Assembly (NCBI GenBank): GCA_022184915.1
Contig: JAGTJU010000002.1
Span: forward strand, 558,001 to 622,000
Direction: 5' to 3'
DNA length: 64,000 nucleotides
DNA from: Myxococcales bacterium
GTDB taxonomy: Bacteria; Myxococcota_A; Polyangia; Fen-1088
The stretch's first letter is position 1. Each line of letters begins with the position of its first letter. Position numbers and translations under genes: made by a program. Positions 54,003-62,341 of this stretch are shown in pieces. The notes under the pieces are model-generated. The model was not told the origin of the DNA. It searched no databases and saw only the letters and a program-made list of their open reading frames with translations.

Positions 54003-54820
54003 GCGAAGCGGCGAATGCGCCGGCGGCGCCCGAAAAGCGTCGGCGAAAGTCAGGCGCGCCCCCCACGTCTTCCATTCGCCCGGGGCTCGTTCTGTGGGTG
54101 AACGGCGTCAGCGTGAGCTTCGATGGCTTCAGAGCCCTCAACAACCTCACGCTCGAGCTGGAAAGAGGCGAGCTTCGGTGCATCATCGGGCCGAACGGAG
54201 CCGGAAAAACCACCCTCATGGATGTCATCACCGGAAAGACACGCCCTGACACGGGAGGCGTTTTTCTGGAAAGCTCGCTCTACGATCTCACGGAGCTGTC
54301 GGAGTGGGAGATCGCGCGCATGGGCGTGGGCCGCAAGTTTCAAAGGCCCACCGTGTTCCAGGGCCACTCGGTGCTCGAAAACCTCGAGCTGGCCTGCCAG
54401 GGTCCCAAGGGGGTGTTTCGCAACCTGTTCGGAGGCTTGACCTCGAGCCAAAAAGAGAGCATCGACGAGAGCCTCGAGCTGATTGGCCTCGAGGACCATC
54501 GCACGGTGCGGGCAGGGCTGCTCGCCCACGGCCACAAGCAGTGGCTGGAGATCGGCATGCTGCTCGTACAGAAGCCCAAGGTGCTGCTGGTCGATGAACC
54601 CGTGGCGGGCATGACTCACCAGGAAATGGAGCGAACGGCCGAGCTCTTGGTATCCCTGGCGGGGAGCCGCACGGTGGTGGTGGTCGAGCACGACATGGAG
54701 TTCGTGCGCAGCATCGCACGCAAGGTGACGGTGCTCCACGAGGGATCGGTACTGGCCGAAGGGAAGATGGAGGACGTGCAGAAGGATCCCAGGGTGATCG
54801 AGGTCTATTTGGGGACTTGA
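53999..54820 (+). CDS. urtD: Urea ABC transporter ATPase UrtD
   Basis: A 273-residue ATPase. An N-terminal basic extension of about 35 residues precedes the domain. Walker A is GPNGAGKTTLMDV, the signature LLAHGHKQWLEIGMLL, Walker B VLLVDEPVAGMT, and the switch His is in VVEHDMEFV. It begins in overlap with urtC (ATGA). Confidence 0.94.
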   Translation: MSEAANAPAAPEKRRRKSGAPPTSSIRPGLVLWVNGVSVSFDGFRALNNLTLELERGELRCIIGPNGAGKTTLMDVITGKTRPDTGGVFLESSLYDLTELSEWEIARMGVGRKFQRPTVFQGHSVLENLELACQGPKGVFRNLFGGLTSSQKESIDESLELIGLEDHRTVRAGLLAHGHKQWLEIGMLLVQKPKVLLVDEPVAGMTHQEMERTAELLVSLAGSRTVVVVEHDMEFVRSIARKVTVLHEGSVLAEGKMEDVQKDPRVIEVYLGT

Positions 54821-54828
54821 GGCCAACC

Positions 54829-55524
54829 ATGCTTTCCGTTTCAGCAGTGAACCAGTTCTACGGCGAAAGCCACATCCTGTGGGACGCCGCCTTGGCGCTC
54901 GAAAAGGGCGCCTGCACCTGCCTCATGGGACGCAACGGCGTGGGCAAGACCACGCTGCTCAAGTGCATCATGGGCCTTTTGCCGATCCGCTCTGGCGCGA
55001 TACGCCTGGCCGACCAGGAGCTCTCCCGTCGGCCCGCGGACTTCCGCGCCTCGGTGGGCGTGGGCTACGTGCCCCAGGGTCGGGAGATCTTCGGTCAGCT
55101 CTCCGTCGAAGAGAACCTGATGGTGGGCTTTTCGGCCCTTCGGCGCAAAAAGGCCGATCGCCTGGAAAAAGTCTTCGAGACCTTCCCGGTGCTCAAGCAG
55201 ATGCGCACGAGGCGGGGAGGGGATCTATCCGGCGGTCAACAGCAGCAGCTGGCCATTGGGCGCGCCCTGATGTTGGACCCCCAGCTTCTGATCCTGGACG
55301 AGCCCACCGAAGGCATCCAGCCGAACGTCGTGAGCGAGATCGGGCAGGTGCTCATGCGCCTCAACGAAAAGGAGGGGCTGACCATATTGTTCGTCGAGCA
55401 GAAGCTGCCCTTCGCCCGCAAGTTCGCGCAGAACTTCGCCATCATGGAGCGGGGACGTGTGGTCTCATCGGGCAAAATATCCGAGCTTTCCGAAGAGTTG
55501 GTCGAAAAGCACCTGGTCGTCTGA
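54829..55524 (+). CDS. urtE: Urea ABC transporter ATPase UrtE
   Basis: A 231-residue ATPase. Walker A is GRNGVGKTTLLK, the signature DLSGGQQQQLAIGRAL, Walker B LLILDEPTEGIQPN. The start at MLSVSAVNQF has a gagg site six bases upstream; a TTG at 54817 is an alternative. It is the last gene of the second importer operon; the IS element follows 28 bases after its stop. Confidence 0.94.
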   Translation: MLSVSAVNQFYGESHILWDAALALEKGACTCLMGRNGVGKTTLLKCIMGLLPIRSGAIRLADQELSRRPADFRASVGVGYVPQGREIFGQLSVEENLMVGFSALRRKKADRLEKVFETFPVLKQMRTRRGGDLSGGQQQQLAIGRALMLDPQLLILDEPTEGIQPNVVSEIGQVLMRLNEKEGLTILFVEQKLPFARKFAQNFAIMERGRVVSSGKISELSEELVEKHLVV

Positions 55525-55542
55525 GCGCGGCGGTCGCGCGGG

Positions 55543-55552
55543 CCGCTAGGCG
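55543..55552. repeat. Target site duplication, left copy
   Basis: ccgctaggcg is repeated exactly at 56940-56949 just outside the other end of the IS element. It marks the insertion event. Confidence 0.92.
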
Positions 55553-55570
55553 CAATGCTGTTCACTTAAG
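55553..55570. repeat. IS left terminal inverted repeat
   Basis: caatgctgttcacttaag, the exact reverse complement of the right end at 56922-56939. Confidence 0.95.
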
Positions 55571-55642
55571 AAACCTCGTAACCATCTGAAAATATTGTGC
55601 AATTCATCTTGACAAGGCCCGAGGCTGCGAGCGCCGGCCTTC

Positions 55643-56926
55643 ATGAGCCTGCTTCGTGGACCTGGCGATCACTTTCGAGCGTTCTTCAAACTGACCAGTG
55701 GCTGTGCGGACAAGTTCGACCGGACACGGACATGGAGCGCCCGCAGCGTCTTGATGTGGCTGATGGTCCTGACGATGCCGGACCGAAAGATGAGCTATCG
55801 ACGGAGCTTGCGGATCGTGGCGTACTACGGGCGCAAGGTGTTCGATTGGGCGAAGGTACCGACGTTGTCGTCCATCAGTGAAGCAAGAAAGAAGGTCTCG
55901 ATCGAGACATGCCGTGGGTTGCTGCACCAGCTGGTCGAGCGGTGCGAGTCCATCATGCCGACTCCGAAAACCCCGTGGGGGAAACGTCGATTCATCGCGT
56001 TCGATGGAACGCGAGTTGTGTTGCCGCGCAGCGCGGATACAGCGAGGAAGATGGCGCGGCCGAAGCGGCCGAATGGGACGTCGGTGCACAATCCACAAGG
56101 GTTGGTGGTGATGGCTGCGGATGTGTTTCGCCGTCTTCCGTTGGATTGGTCCCTGACCGGAAAAGGCATCGGCGAGAGGACGTCCATGCAGAAGCTGGTT
56201 CACCGATTGCCGTTCAAGGCAGGCGACGTGGCCGTCATGGACAGAGGGTTTCCGAGTCGCCACCTGTTCTCAGCCTTGATTGAACATGGCGTTGACATCA
56301 TTGCGAGAATGAGCGCATCGAAGGCGACGGCGTGGAAAGAGCTCAAGCCATTCTTGTCTTCAAACAAGAAGACCGCGAAAGTGACACTGACGCTTCCGGG
56401 GGCGAAAGGGAACATTGAGCTTCAGGTGCGCGTCGTCGAGCGCGACGCAAAGCCAGGCCGCCCGAGGAAAGGCACGAAGAACGAAAGGATGGTCATCGTG
56501 TCCACCTTGAGCGGAAAGGACGGATTCGATCGCAAAGACATCATCAAGCTCTACGCCTCTCGATGGGGAATCGAATCTCTCTTCAAGGAAATGAAGAGCT
56601 TCATGCAGACCGAGGACTTCCACAGCAAGAGCGTCCAAGGATGTGAACAGGAACTCATTTCCGCGATGATCTGGATAGCCCTGGCATCGTTCCTTCAAGC
56701 AGAAGCGGAGCGTACCCTTGATGGCCGACGCGTCGTTCGCGCAGACTGCCTACGAGCGGCCGGTGATCTGCTCTTTGCGATGCTTTCAGGAAAATCCATC
56801 CATGAACAGATGGACGATGACATCGCCGCCCTTCGAATGTTCGCGTACGCCCCACAACAAGACAGGCACTATCCGAGGGAGTGCAAACGTCCCTTCGGTC
56901 GCACCATCCAAAGGGGTGGTGCTTAA
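55643..56926 (+). CDS. IS4-family transposase
   Basis: A 427-residue DDE transposase. The acidic residues are Asp121 (IAFDGTRVVL), Asp200 (VMDRGFPS) and Glu311, the last inside the Y-(2)-R-(3)-E-(6)-K motif (Tyr304, Arg307, Glu311, Lys318) in YASRWGIESLFKEMK. No frameshift is seen. The stop codon (taa) lies inside the right inverted repeat. Confidence 0.95.
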   Translation: MSLLRGPGDHFRAFFKLTSGCADKFDRTRTWSARSVLMWLMVLTMPDRKMSYRRSLRIVAYYGRKVFDWAKVPTLSSISEARKKVSIETCRGLLHQLVERCESIMPTPKTPWGKRRFIAFDGTRVVLPRSADTARKMARPKRPNGTSVHNPQGLVVMAADVFRRLPLDWSLTGKGIGERTSMQKLVHRLPFKAGDVAVMDRGFPSRHLFSALIEHGVDIIARMSASKATAWKELKPFLSSNKKTAKVTLTLPGAKGNIELQVRVVERDAKPGRPRKGTKNERMVIVSTLSGKDGFDRKDIIKLYASRWGIESLFKEMKSFMQTEDFHSKSVQGCEQELISAMIWIALASFLQAEAERTLDGRRVVRADCLRAAGDLLFAMLSGKSIHEQMDDDIAALRMFAYAPQQDRHYPRECKRPFGRTIQRGGA

Positions 56927-56939
56927 GTGAACAGCATTG
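56922..56939. repeat. IS right terminal inverted repeat
   Basis: cttaagtgaacagcattg, exactly complementary to the left end; it includes the transposase stop. Confidence 0.95.
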
Positions 56940-56949
56940 CCGCTAGGCG
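56940..56949. repeat. Target site duplication, right copy
   Basis: Exact copy of 55543-55552. It includes the stop codon (56943-56945) of the minus-strand DUF2236 gene, so the gene kept its end. Confidence 0.92.
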
Positions 56950-58124
56950 GCGCCCTGGCGAAGGCTCTCGGGCGGCGCGAACGCGGCCTCCGCATCGCCC
57001 AGCACCTCGGCCACGGCCGCTGTCCAGTACGCGTTGCCCGCGCGTGCGGCCGCTTGCCGCACTCCCGGCAATCGGTTGACCCGGGCTGCGAGCGCCAGCG
57101 CGGGTTTGACGGCAAGGGTCACTCCGGCCCAGCGGTTGCGCACGACCCCCAGCTCATCCGCCAGCCGGTCCCCGATGAGGTGCCGACACAGCGCTTGCAT
57201 CACGCCAGCTCGTCGCTCGGCCACCTTCTTTTCCTTGGGCGTACGGGCCATGTGCGGCCGCGAGCTGAAGAGCGCTGCCACGAGCGCGCGGGAATCGTCG
57301 TCGGGGGGAGCCTGCGCAGCCTGGATCCTCTCAGCCAGGCTCAGCGCCTTGGCATGAGTCTCGGGCAAAAGCGCGTCCTCCACGCCCATGCGCAGCCCCA
57401 CCTCACGCCACAGATGGCTGATGTCGTCAGCTTCGCGCGCGCTTACGGCGTACCCCAGCTTGCGCAGACCCTCGACGAGCGCTGCCGAAAACAGAATGAC
57501 CGTGGCGAGCATGTCGTGTTGATTGATGGGCTCTCCGAAGGCCTCGGGCTGCCAGCGCCCACTGCGGTCGATGAGGCGCCGCACCTGGGCATGCATGATG
57601 CGCACCTTCACCGTGATGGCGAGCCCCTGGCCGTAGCGCTCCATGCCGCCGGGCTGGCTCACCGCCTGCACAAAGCGGCTGGTCTCGGCCAGCCGTCGCG
57701 GGGTTTTTTCCTGTAGCTGCCCGGAGAACATGAGCGCCTTGTTGCCTGCCGGCGACGCGTAGCCGAGGACCAGCGACTTCATGCCAAGAACGATGCCGGC
57801 GGCGGCCCCGGACCGCAGAAGCGCGGCGGCACCCGCCTCGCGTCGCGCGCTGTCGAGCCAGGGCGGGGCTTGGTCGAGGGTGTCGAGCAAGGTGAGAAGC
57901 GCTTTGGGCGCCTCGGGCAGGGCGTCGCGTCCCTCCGCCAGCCCCTGCTCAAGCAACGCGAAGCCGCGTCCCGGAGGCTGCGTGGCAAATGCTTCCACCA
58001 CCGCATCGGCGAGCGGGTCTCGACGCAGCAACGCCTCCCCCAGCCGGCGCACCTCGGGGGACGCGGGGCCCTCGGGGCCAGGCGGGCGAAAGCGGGACGG
58101 CAGAGACGGCGGGAGGGACGTCAC
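56943..58124 (-). CDS. DUF2236/MpaB-type oxygenase-like protein
   Basis: A protein of about 393 residues of the DUF2236 family (latex-clearing-protein/MpaB type), whose members bind a b-type heme and may oxygenate. Family-type features are KVRIMHAQVRRLI (with the proposed heme His), INQHDMLATVILFSAALV and RETSRFV-like ETSRFVQAVSQPGGMERYG. The start at the GTG (VTSLPPSL) avoids a 73-base overlap with dabA; the ATG at 58250 is an alternative. It lies just downstream of dabA on the same strand. Whether it belongs to the dab system is unknown. Confidence 0.72.
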   Translation of the reverse strand: MTSLPPSLPSRFRPPGPEGPASPEVRRLGEALLRRDPLADAVVEAFATQPPGRGFALLEQGLAEGRDALPEAPKALLTLLDTLDQAPPWLDSARREAGAAALLRSGAAAGIVLGMKSLVLGYASPAGNKALMFSGQLQEKTPRRLAETSRFVQAVSQPGGMERYGQGLAITVKVRIMHAQVRRLIDRSGRWQPEAFGEPINQHDMLATVILFSAALVEGLRKLGYAVSAREADDISHLWREVGLRMGVEDALLPETHAKALSLAERIQAAQAPPDDDSRALVAALFSSRPHMARTPKEKKVAERRAGVMQALCRHLIGDRLADELGVVRNRWAGVTLAVKPALALAARVNRLPGVRQAAARAGNAYWTAAVAEVLGDAEAAFAPPESLRQGAA

Positions 58125-58177
58125 CCCGTGTTGGATGCGCGCCGGGCCTGCGAGGTGCCAAGTCTCGGGCGGGGCCC

Positions 58178-60631
58178 CTACGGGTCGGTCGAAGGCATCA
58201 CCCGCTTGACCTGCCGCTCGGCGCTGTCGAACTGGAACAGATAGATCCACCCGTTCGCCACCATGTTCCGGATGTGGGCATGCTTGCGCAGCACGGCCTG
58301 CAGGGCGGGCTCGGGGGCGTCGATGTAGACGGAGAGCCGCACAGGCGTGTGCACCCAGCGTGTGCCGTCGTGTAAAGACTGCATCGGCAGGCCGATGCGC
58401 AGGTCACCCGCGTTGCCCTCGAACACCCCGATGTGACCGCCCACCACGTTGTGAAGCACCTTGTTGCCGCTGCCGAAGCGCTGGTTGTCCACCGTCGATG
58501 CGTAGTACTGGAAGTTGATCCAGTGGGTCACGACCATGGGCGCCGTCATAATGAGCTCGAGGATCGCGAAGCCCTCATCGCCCTGCCAACGGTAGTCGTG
58601 TAGGAACGCCCGGCCTGCCAGGTTGACGTGTCGCAGATGCGCGCGGGGGGCCACGATGAAGGCGGCGTTGTTCGAAAGCCCCCACTCGGGGCGCACCTCG
58701 GCCCAGTCACGCGTGCGTGCCGCGACCGCCTGGTCGAGATCATGTCCGGAGAGCTCATCCAAGCCCAAGCTGCCCGCCCGCTCGGCCCGCGCCCGCACGG
58801 CCGCGCGCCCAAGCTCTGCCCTCAGCGTGCGCAGCTCCTCCGCGTGGCTCGGTGGACACGCCTCGAGTTCGAAGAGCGTGATCTCGTCGGTGGTGGTGTT
58901 GTGGAGCCCCGCAACGAAATGCGTGGTGGCCGGCAGCGGAAGGCCTCGTGCGGCCAGCCCCTGGCGCACCTCGGGCTCGTTGAGCAGAGCAGCCAGGGCG
59001 CGCGCGTTGACCTCACCCGTTTGCCCACAGCAGGCACCGCAATCGAGCCCCGCGGCATGTGGGTTGTTCACCGTTTTGCTGCCGTGGCCCACGAGGGCAA
59101 TCAGGCGGGCATGGCCCTTCGTGAGGCTCATGGCGCGCAGCACGCCCGCCGCCAGCTCCGCCTTCTCCTCGGGCGTCACAGGGGCGCCCGCCACCGTGTG
59201 GGTCAACCGCGGCTTGCAGAGCGCCCGGTCTTCGAGGGTCAGCCCCACGGTGTCGGGGGCGGGCACGGGGCGGCTCCACCCGAGGCCGTCGCCGAGGAGC
59301 TTCGCTGCGTAGACGGCGCCCAGCGTTTCGACGAAGGAAAAGCTCGAAGCCGCACCGCCCTTCCAGCGCTTCCATGCTCCCTTGAAGCCCAGCTGCGCCC
59401 TGCGGGTGTCCGCCGCCGCGGCGGGAAGCCCCGTGTCCGTGACCCGCAGGCGCGGCGCGAGGAGCCCGGGCAGTTGGGGCCGCGCACGCGCAGCGCCGAG
59501 CGGCTCGTACTCGACGGGCAGACCAAAAAAGCCCGCGAACCCCAGCGTCTGCACGCGGGGCGCTTCGGCCTCGAGTGCCCGGCGCAGCACCTCCGAACGC
59601 ACGTCGATGCAGAACGCCGCCTGTACCGCGGGCAGGTCTGCGGGCTCGGATGCGGGGCGGGCCGTTTCGAGCTCGGCCTTCAGTCTCTCCTGGTACGCAA
59701 GCTCCAGGGCCCGCTGGTACACCCACTCGTCGGTTTCGGCGGCCGCCACCGCGGCGTCGATCGCGGGCCAGCCCGAGACGGCCACCCGCCACTCTGCGGC
59801 GAGTGGCTTCCCGCCGTTGCGCAAGAGAACCAGCTCCCAGGCGAGACGCAGGGCGACGAGCTCCGTGAGGTGATCATCGGTTGTGCCCGCAAGCTGGGCC
59901 TGCCAGCGCAGGTACGCGCACCACGCAGCCCAGCCGTTCAGGTCGAGGAGCAGCGCCGTCAGGTAATCGGCCCTTCGCTCTAGAGGAACGTCGAGCTCGG
60001 CGAGGGCGGTGAGGATGAGGGCCTGGGCGTCGCTCGGCAGCGCCTCCGCTAGCGCGCGAAACGCTCCCAGGCCCATGAGCAAACCCGGTGAGCGGTCTTG
60101 CAGGGCGTGCCGCCGCCAGGTGGCGTAGAGGCCTCCCGTGCGGTCGGGACCTACGGGCCGTTGGCTGTCGTCGAAGAAAGCGGCGCAGAACTGACTGGTG
60201 CTCACCGTGACGAAATCGCGGAACGACATGCCGTGCACGAGGTCGCGCCGGGCGTCGATGACGTCCATGACGCGCAGGTGGCGGGGCAGCGAGGGGGTGT
60301 CCTGCTCGAGCCGTGCCAAAACCTGGGCAAGGCTGAGCGGCGACCGGATTTCGGCAAGCGCCGTGGCCAGGTGTGCACGGGAAAAGGCGCCTGCTTGCCA
60401 TTGCGCCCGGTAATACGCCCTGGGCATCAAGAGACGGCTGCCCACCAGCGAAGTGAGCCGCTGCGACACCGCAGGCACCGGCTCGTGCAGAGAGCCCCAG
60501 AAGGGATTCACCGCGATGAACCGATCCAGGGGCCACGTGGGCGCGATCCGCCCGCACGCGGTGGCAACATCTTGGGTGAGATCCGAAGGCCACACGGCGG
60601 CCCTGGTCGATGAAGCGTTGGCGGGGACCAT
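58178..60631 (-). CDS. dabA: DabA-type inorganic carbon transport protein (DUF2309)
   Basis: An 817-residue protein. The zinc site and beta-carbonic-anhydrase-like core are present: Cys341 and Asp343 (AAFCIDVRSEVLRRALE), His516 (LVGHGSKTVNNPHAAG) and Cys531 (LDCGACCGQTG). Together with DabB, DabA is proposed to convert CO2 to bicarbonate in one direction at the cytoplasmic membrane face, using the proton or cation gradient. The preceding N-terminal segment ends in FIAVNPFWGSL, also typical. It begins two bases after the dabB stop, so the two are an operon. Confidence 0.92.
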   Translation of the reverse strand: MVPANASSTRAAVWPSDLTQDVATACGRIAPTWPLDRFIAVNPFWGSLHEPVPAVSQRLTSLVGSRLLMPRAYYRAQWQAGAFSRAHLATALAEIRSPLSLAQVLARLEQDTPSLPRHLRVMDVIDARRDLVHGMSFRDFVTVSTSQFCAAFFDDSQRPVGPDRTGGLYATWRRHALQDRSPGLLMGLGAFRALAEALPSDAQALILTALAELDVPLERRADYLTALLLDLNGWAAWCAYLRWQAQLAGTTDDHLTELVALRLAWELVLLRNGGKPLAAEWRVAVSGWPAIDAAVAAAETDEWVYQRALELAYQERLKAELETARPASEPADLPAVQAAFCIDVRSEVLRRALEAEAPRVQTLGFAGFFGLPVEYEPLGAARARPQLPGLLAPRLRVTDTGLPAAAADTRRAQLGFKGAWKRWKGGAASSFSFVETLGAVYAAKLLGDGLGWSRPVPAPDTVGLTLEDRALCKPRLTHTVAGAPVTPEEKAELAAGVLRAMSLTKGHARLIALVGHGSKTVNNPHAAGLDCGACCGQTGEVNARALAALLNEPEVRQGLAARGLPLPATTHFVAGLHNTTTDEITLFELEACPPSHAEELRTLRAELGRAAVRARAERAGSLGLDELSGHDLDQAVAARTRDWAEVRPEWGLSNNAAFIVAPRAHLRHVNLAGRAFLHDYRWQGDEGFAILELIMTAPMVVTHWINFQYYASTVDNQRFGSGNKVLHNVVGGHIGVFEGNAGDLRIGLPMQSLHDGTRWVHTPVRLSVYIDAPEPALQAVLRKHAHIRNMVANGWIYLFQFDSAERQVKRVMPSTDP

Positions 60632-60633
60632 GA

Positions 60634-62262
60634 TCAGGCTCCGATGGTTTGGGTGGTGAAGTCCCCACGTTCAGCGCTGCGGCGCGGGGGCAGCTTGGCC
60701 GGCCAGAGCCGGAAGGTGAGGCGGGTGAAGAACTCGTCGAGGTAAAACCCGGCAAAGAGCTGAGGGTAAAGAGCACGCGCCCACGGGCTCTGGGGCCGCG
60801 CCGCCATCAGAGCCGAAACGACGTAAAGGCCGAGGAAAACGGCGCCCGTGACGACGAGCCGCACGAACATACCAGGGCTCACGTCGTAGATGTTTTCCGT
60901 GCCGAGCGGCAGCTTGGCCACCAGCACATGCCAGGTGAAGTAGAGCGTCGTGACAGCCAGACCGTAGAAGGCGCCCTTGAGCCCCTGGGTCAAGCCGCCC
61001 GCACCGGCACGGGTCATCAAGGCCGCGCCGGCCAGGCTGAGCACCCAGGCCATCGCCCACGCGCTCGGCTCGTGGGTGGGGTTCACCCCGAACGCGCCGC
61101 CCACCGCGGCCACGCCCGCCGTGGCCAAAAACAGGTTCACGAACCACGGCGCAAGGCGCGGCTCCGGTGCTGCGGTCTCGAGCGCGCCCGCACGCCACAG
61201 GTCCACCGTGCTGCCGGAGGCCAGAAAAGCGTGTGCTTTGTAAAGCGAATGCGCCACCAGGTGCAGAAGGGCCAGGTGGTACGCACCCAGGCCACACTCG
61301 ACCAGCATGAATCCCATCTGGGCGCAGGTGGACCAGGCAAGCCTGACCTTGATGCTCACCCGCGTGGTCATCACGAGGGCGGCCAAAGCCGCCGTGGTGG
61401 CGCCGACCCCCACCAACACGAACTGTGCAAGCTCCGCCTTCACCATCAGCGGGGCCAGGCGAATCATCAAAAAGCCGCCGATGTTCACCACGCCCGCATG
61501 CAGCAGCGCCGAGACGGGCGTGGGGGCTTCCATTACCTGAATCAGCCACCCGTGAAAAGGCAGCTGAGCACACTTGAGGCAGGCGCCGAGCGCCAGCAGC
61601 ACCGCGGCCAACGCCACCGGCCACGGCAGGCTCTCCGTTTGCCGGGCCCACAGGAACACGTCGTCGAGGTGCAGGCTGCCCACCTGCCAGCCCAGAAGGC
61701 CAATGGCGCCGAATACGAGCACGTCGCCCAGGCGGCTCACCAGAAACTTCTTGTGAGCTGCTATCAGAGCTTGAGGGCGCTCGGGGTAAAACGTGAGCAA
61801 TTGATGAATCGCCAAGCTGGTGGCCGTCCAGCAGAGCGCCACGACCAAGAGGTGGTTGGCCGCAACCAAGAGGCTCACCGCCGCCAGCGTCGCCAAGAAC
61901 CAGCGGAGATAACGTGCCTGCCCGGGCTCTCCTGCAAGGTAGGTGCGCGAGTAGCGCACGATGACGTGGGCCAAAAAGGTGACGAGCATCAACATCCCCG
62001 TGGTGAGCCCATCCACCCTCAGCCCCTGGGACAGCGCCACGAACAGGGGTGCCGCGTCGTGGGGCAAGGGGTCGAACCCCCCCAGGACACGCTTGCCCAG
62101 CAGGACCGTCGCGAGGCCCAACGCAAGCCCCGTAGCCCATAGCCCTCGCGAAAACAGCCCGGCCCCGGTTTGGCGGGACGTCAGGAGCGCCGCCAGCGCG
62201 TACGTGACAGGTATCGCGAGCGCCACGACCGCTCCCGCCGCTTCCGTGAAGATGGGATTCAT
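60634..62262 (-). CDS. dabB: DabB-type membrane subunit (NuoL/MrpA-like)
   Basis: A 542-residue, 13-14-segment membrane protein of the complex-I L/M/N antiporter-like family, paired with DabA. Features: RYSRTYLAGEPGQARYLRW, TPVSALLHAGVVNIGGFLMIRL, ARLAWSTCAQMGFMLVECGL-like (RLAWSTCAQMGFMLVECG), HSLYKAHAFLASGSTVD with the conserved Lys and His. It should couple DabA to ion flow. The divergent LysR regulator is 79 bases away. Confidence 0.9.
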   Translation of the reverse strand: MNPIFTEAAGAVVALAIPVTYALAALLTSRQTGAGLFSRGLWATGLALGLATVLLGKRVLGGFDPLPHDAAPLFVALSQGLRVDGLTTGMLMLVTFLAHVIVRYSRTYLAGEPGQARYLRWFLATLAAVSLLVAANHLLVVALCWTATSLAIHQLLTFYPERPQALIAAHKKFLVSRLGDVLVFGAIGLLGWQVGSLHLDDVFLWARQTESLPWPVALAAVLLALGACLKCAQLPFHGWLIQVMEAPTPVSALLHAGVVNIGGFLMIRLAPLMVKAELAQFVLVGVGATTAALAALVMTTRVSIKVRLAWSTCAQMGFMLVECGLGAYHLALLHLVAHSLYKAHAFLASGSTVDLWRAGALETAAPEPRLAPWFVNLFLATAGVAAVGGAFGVNPTHEPSAWAMAWVLSLAGAALMTRAGAGGLTQGLKGAFYGLAVTTLYFTWHVLVAKLPLGTENIYDVSPGMFVRLVVTGAVFLGLYVVSALMAARPQSPWARALYPQLFAGFYLDEFFTRLTFRLWPAKLPPRRSAERGDFTTQTIGA

Positions 62263-62308
62263 GCGGACATACCTACACGTGACGCATGCTTCTTTAAAAA
62301 TTCATAAT

Positions 62309-62327
62309 TCAGTGGGTATCGTTCTGA
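62309..62327. promoter_or_regulatory. Interrupted dyad between dabB and lysR, candidate operator
   Basis: tcag and ctga arms are separated by 11 bases (62313-62323). It lies 14 bases before the regulator start and 46 bases before dabB, as expected for a LysR-type autoregulated divergent site. The arms are short, so chance is possible. Confidence 0.35.
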
Positions 62328-62341
62328 TAAGGTGAACAAAC

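Larger units (their letters stand above)
55553..56939. mobile_element. IS4-family insertion sequence, intact
   Basis: The 1387-base element has perfect 18-bp inverted repeats at both ends, one full-length transposase gene and an exact 10-bp duplication of target DNA outside. The matching repeats and duplication suggest recent insertion. Before insertion, the second urtE and the DUF2236 gene were convergent neighbours about 20 bases apart. Confidence 0.95.
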
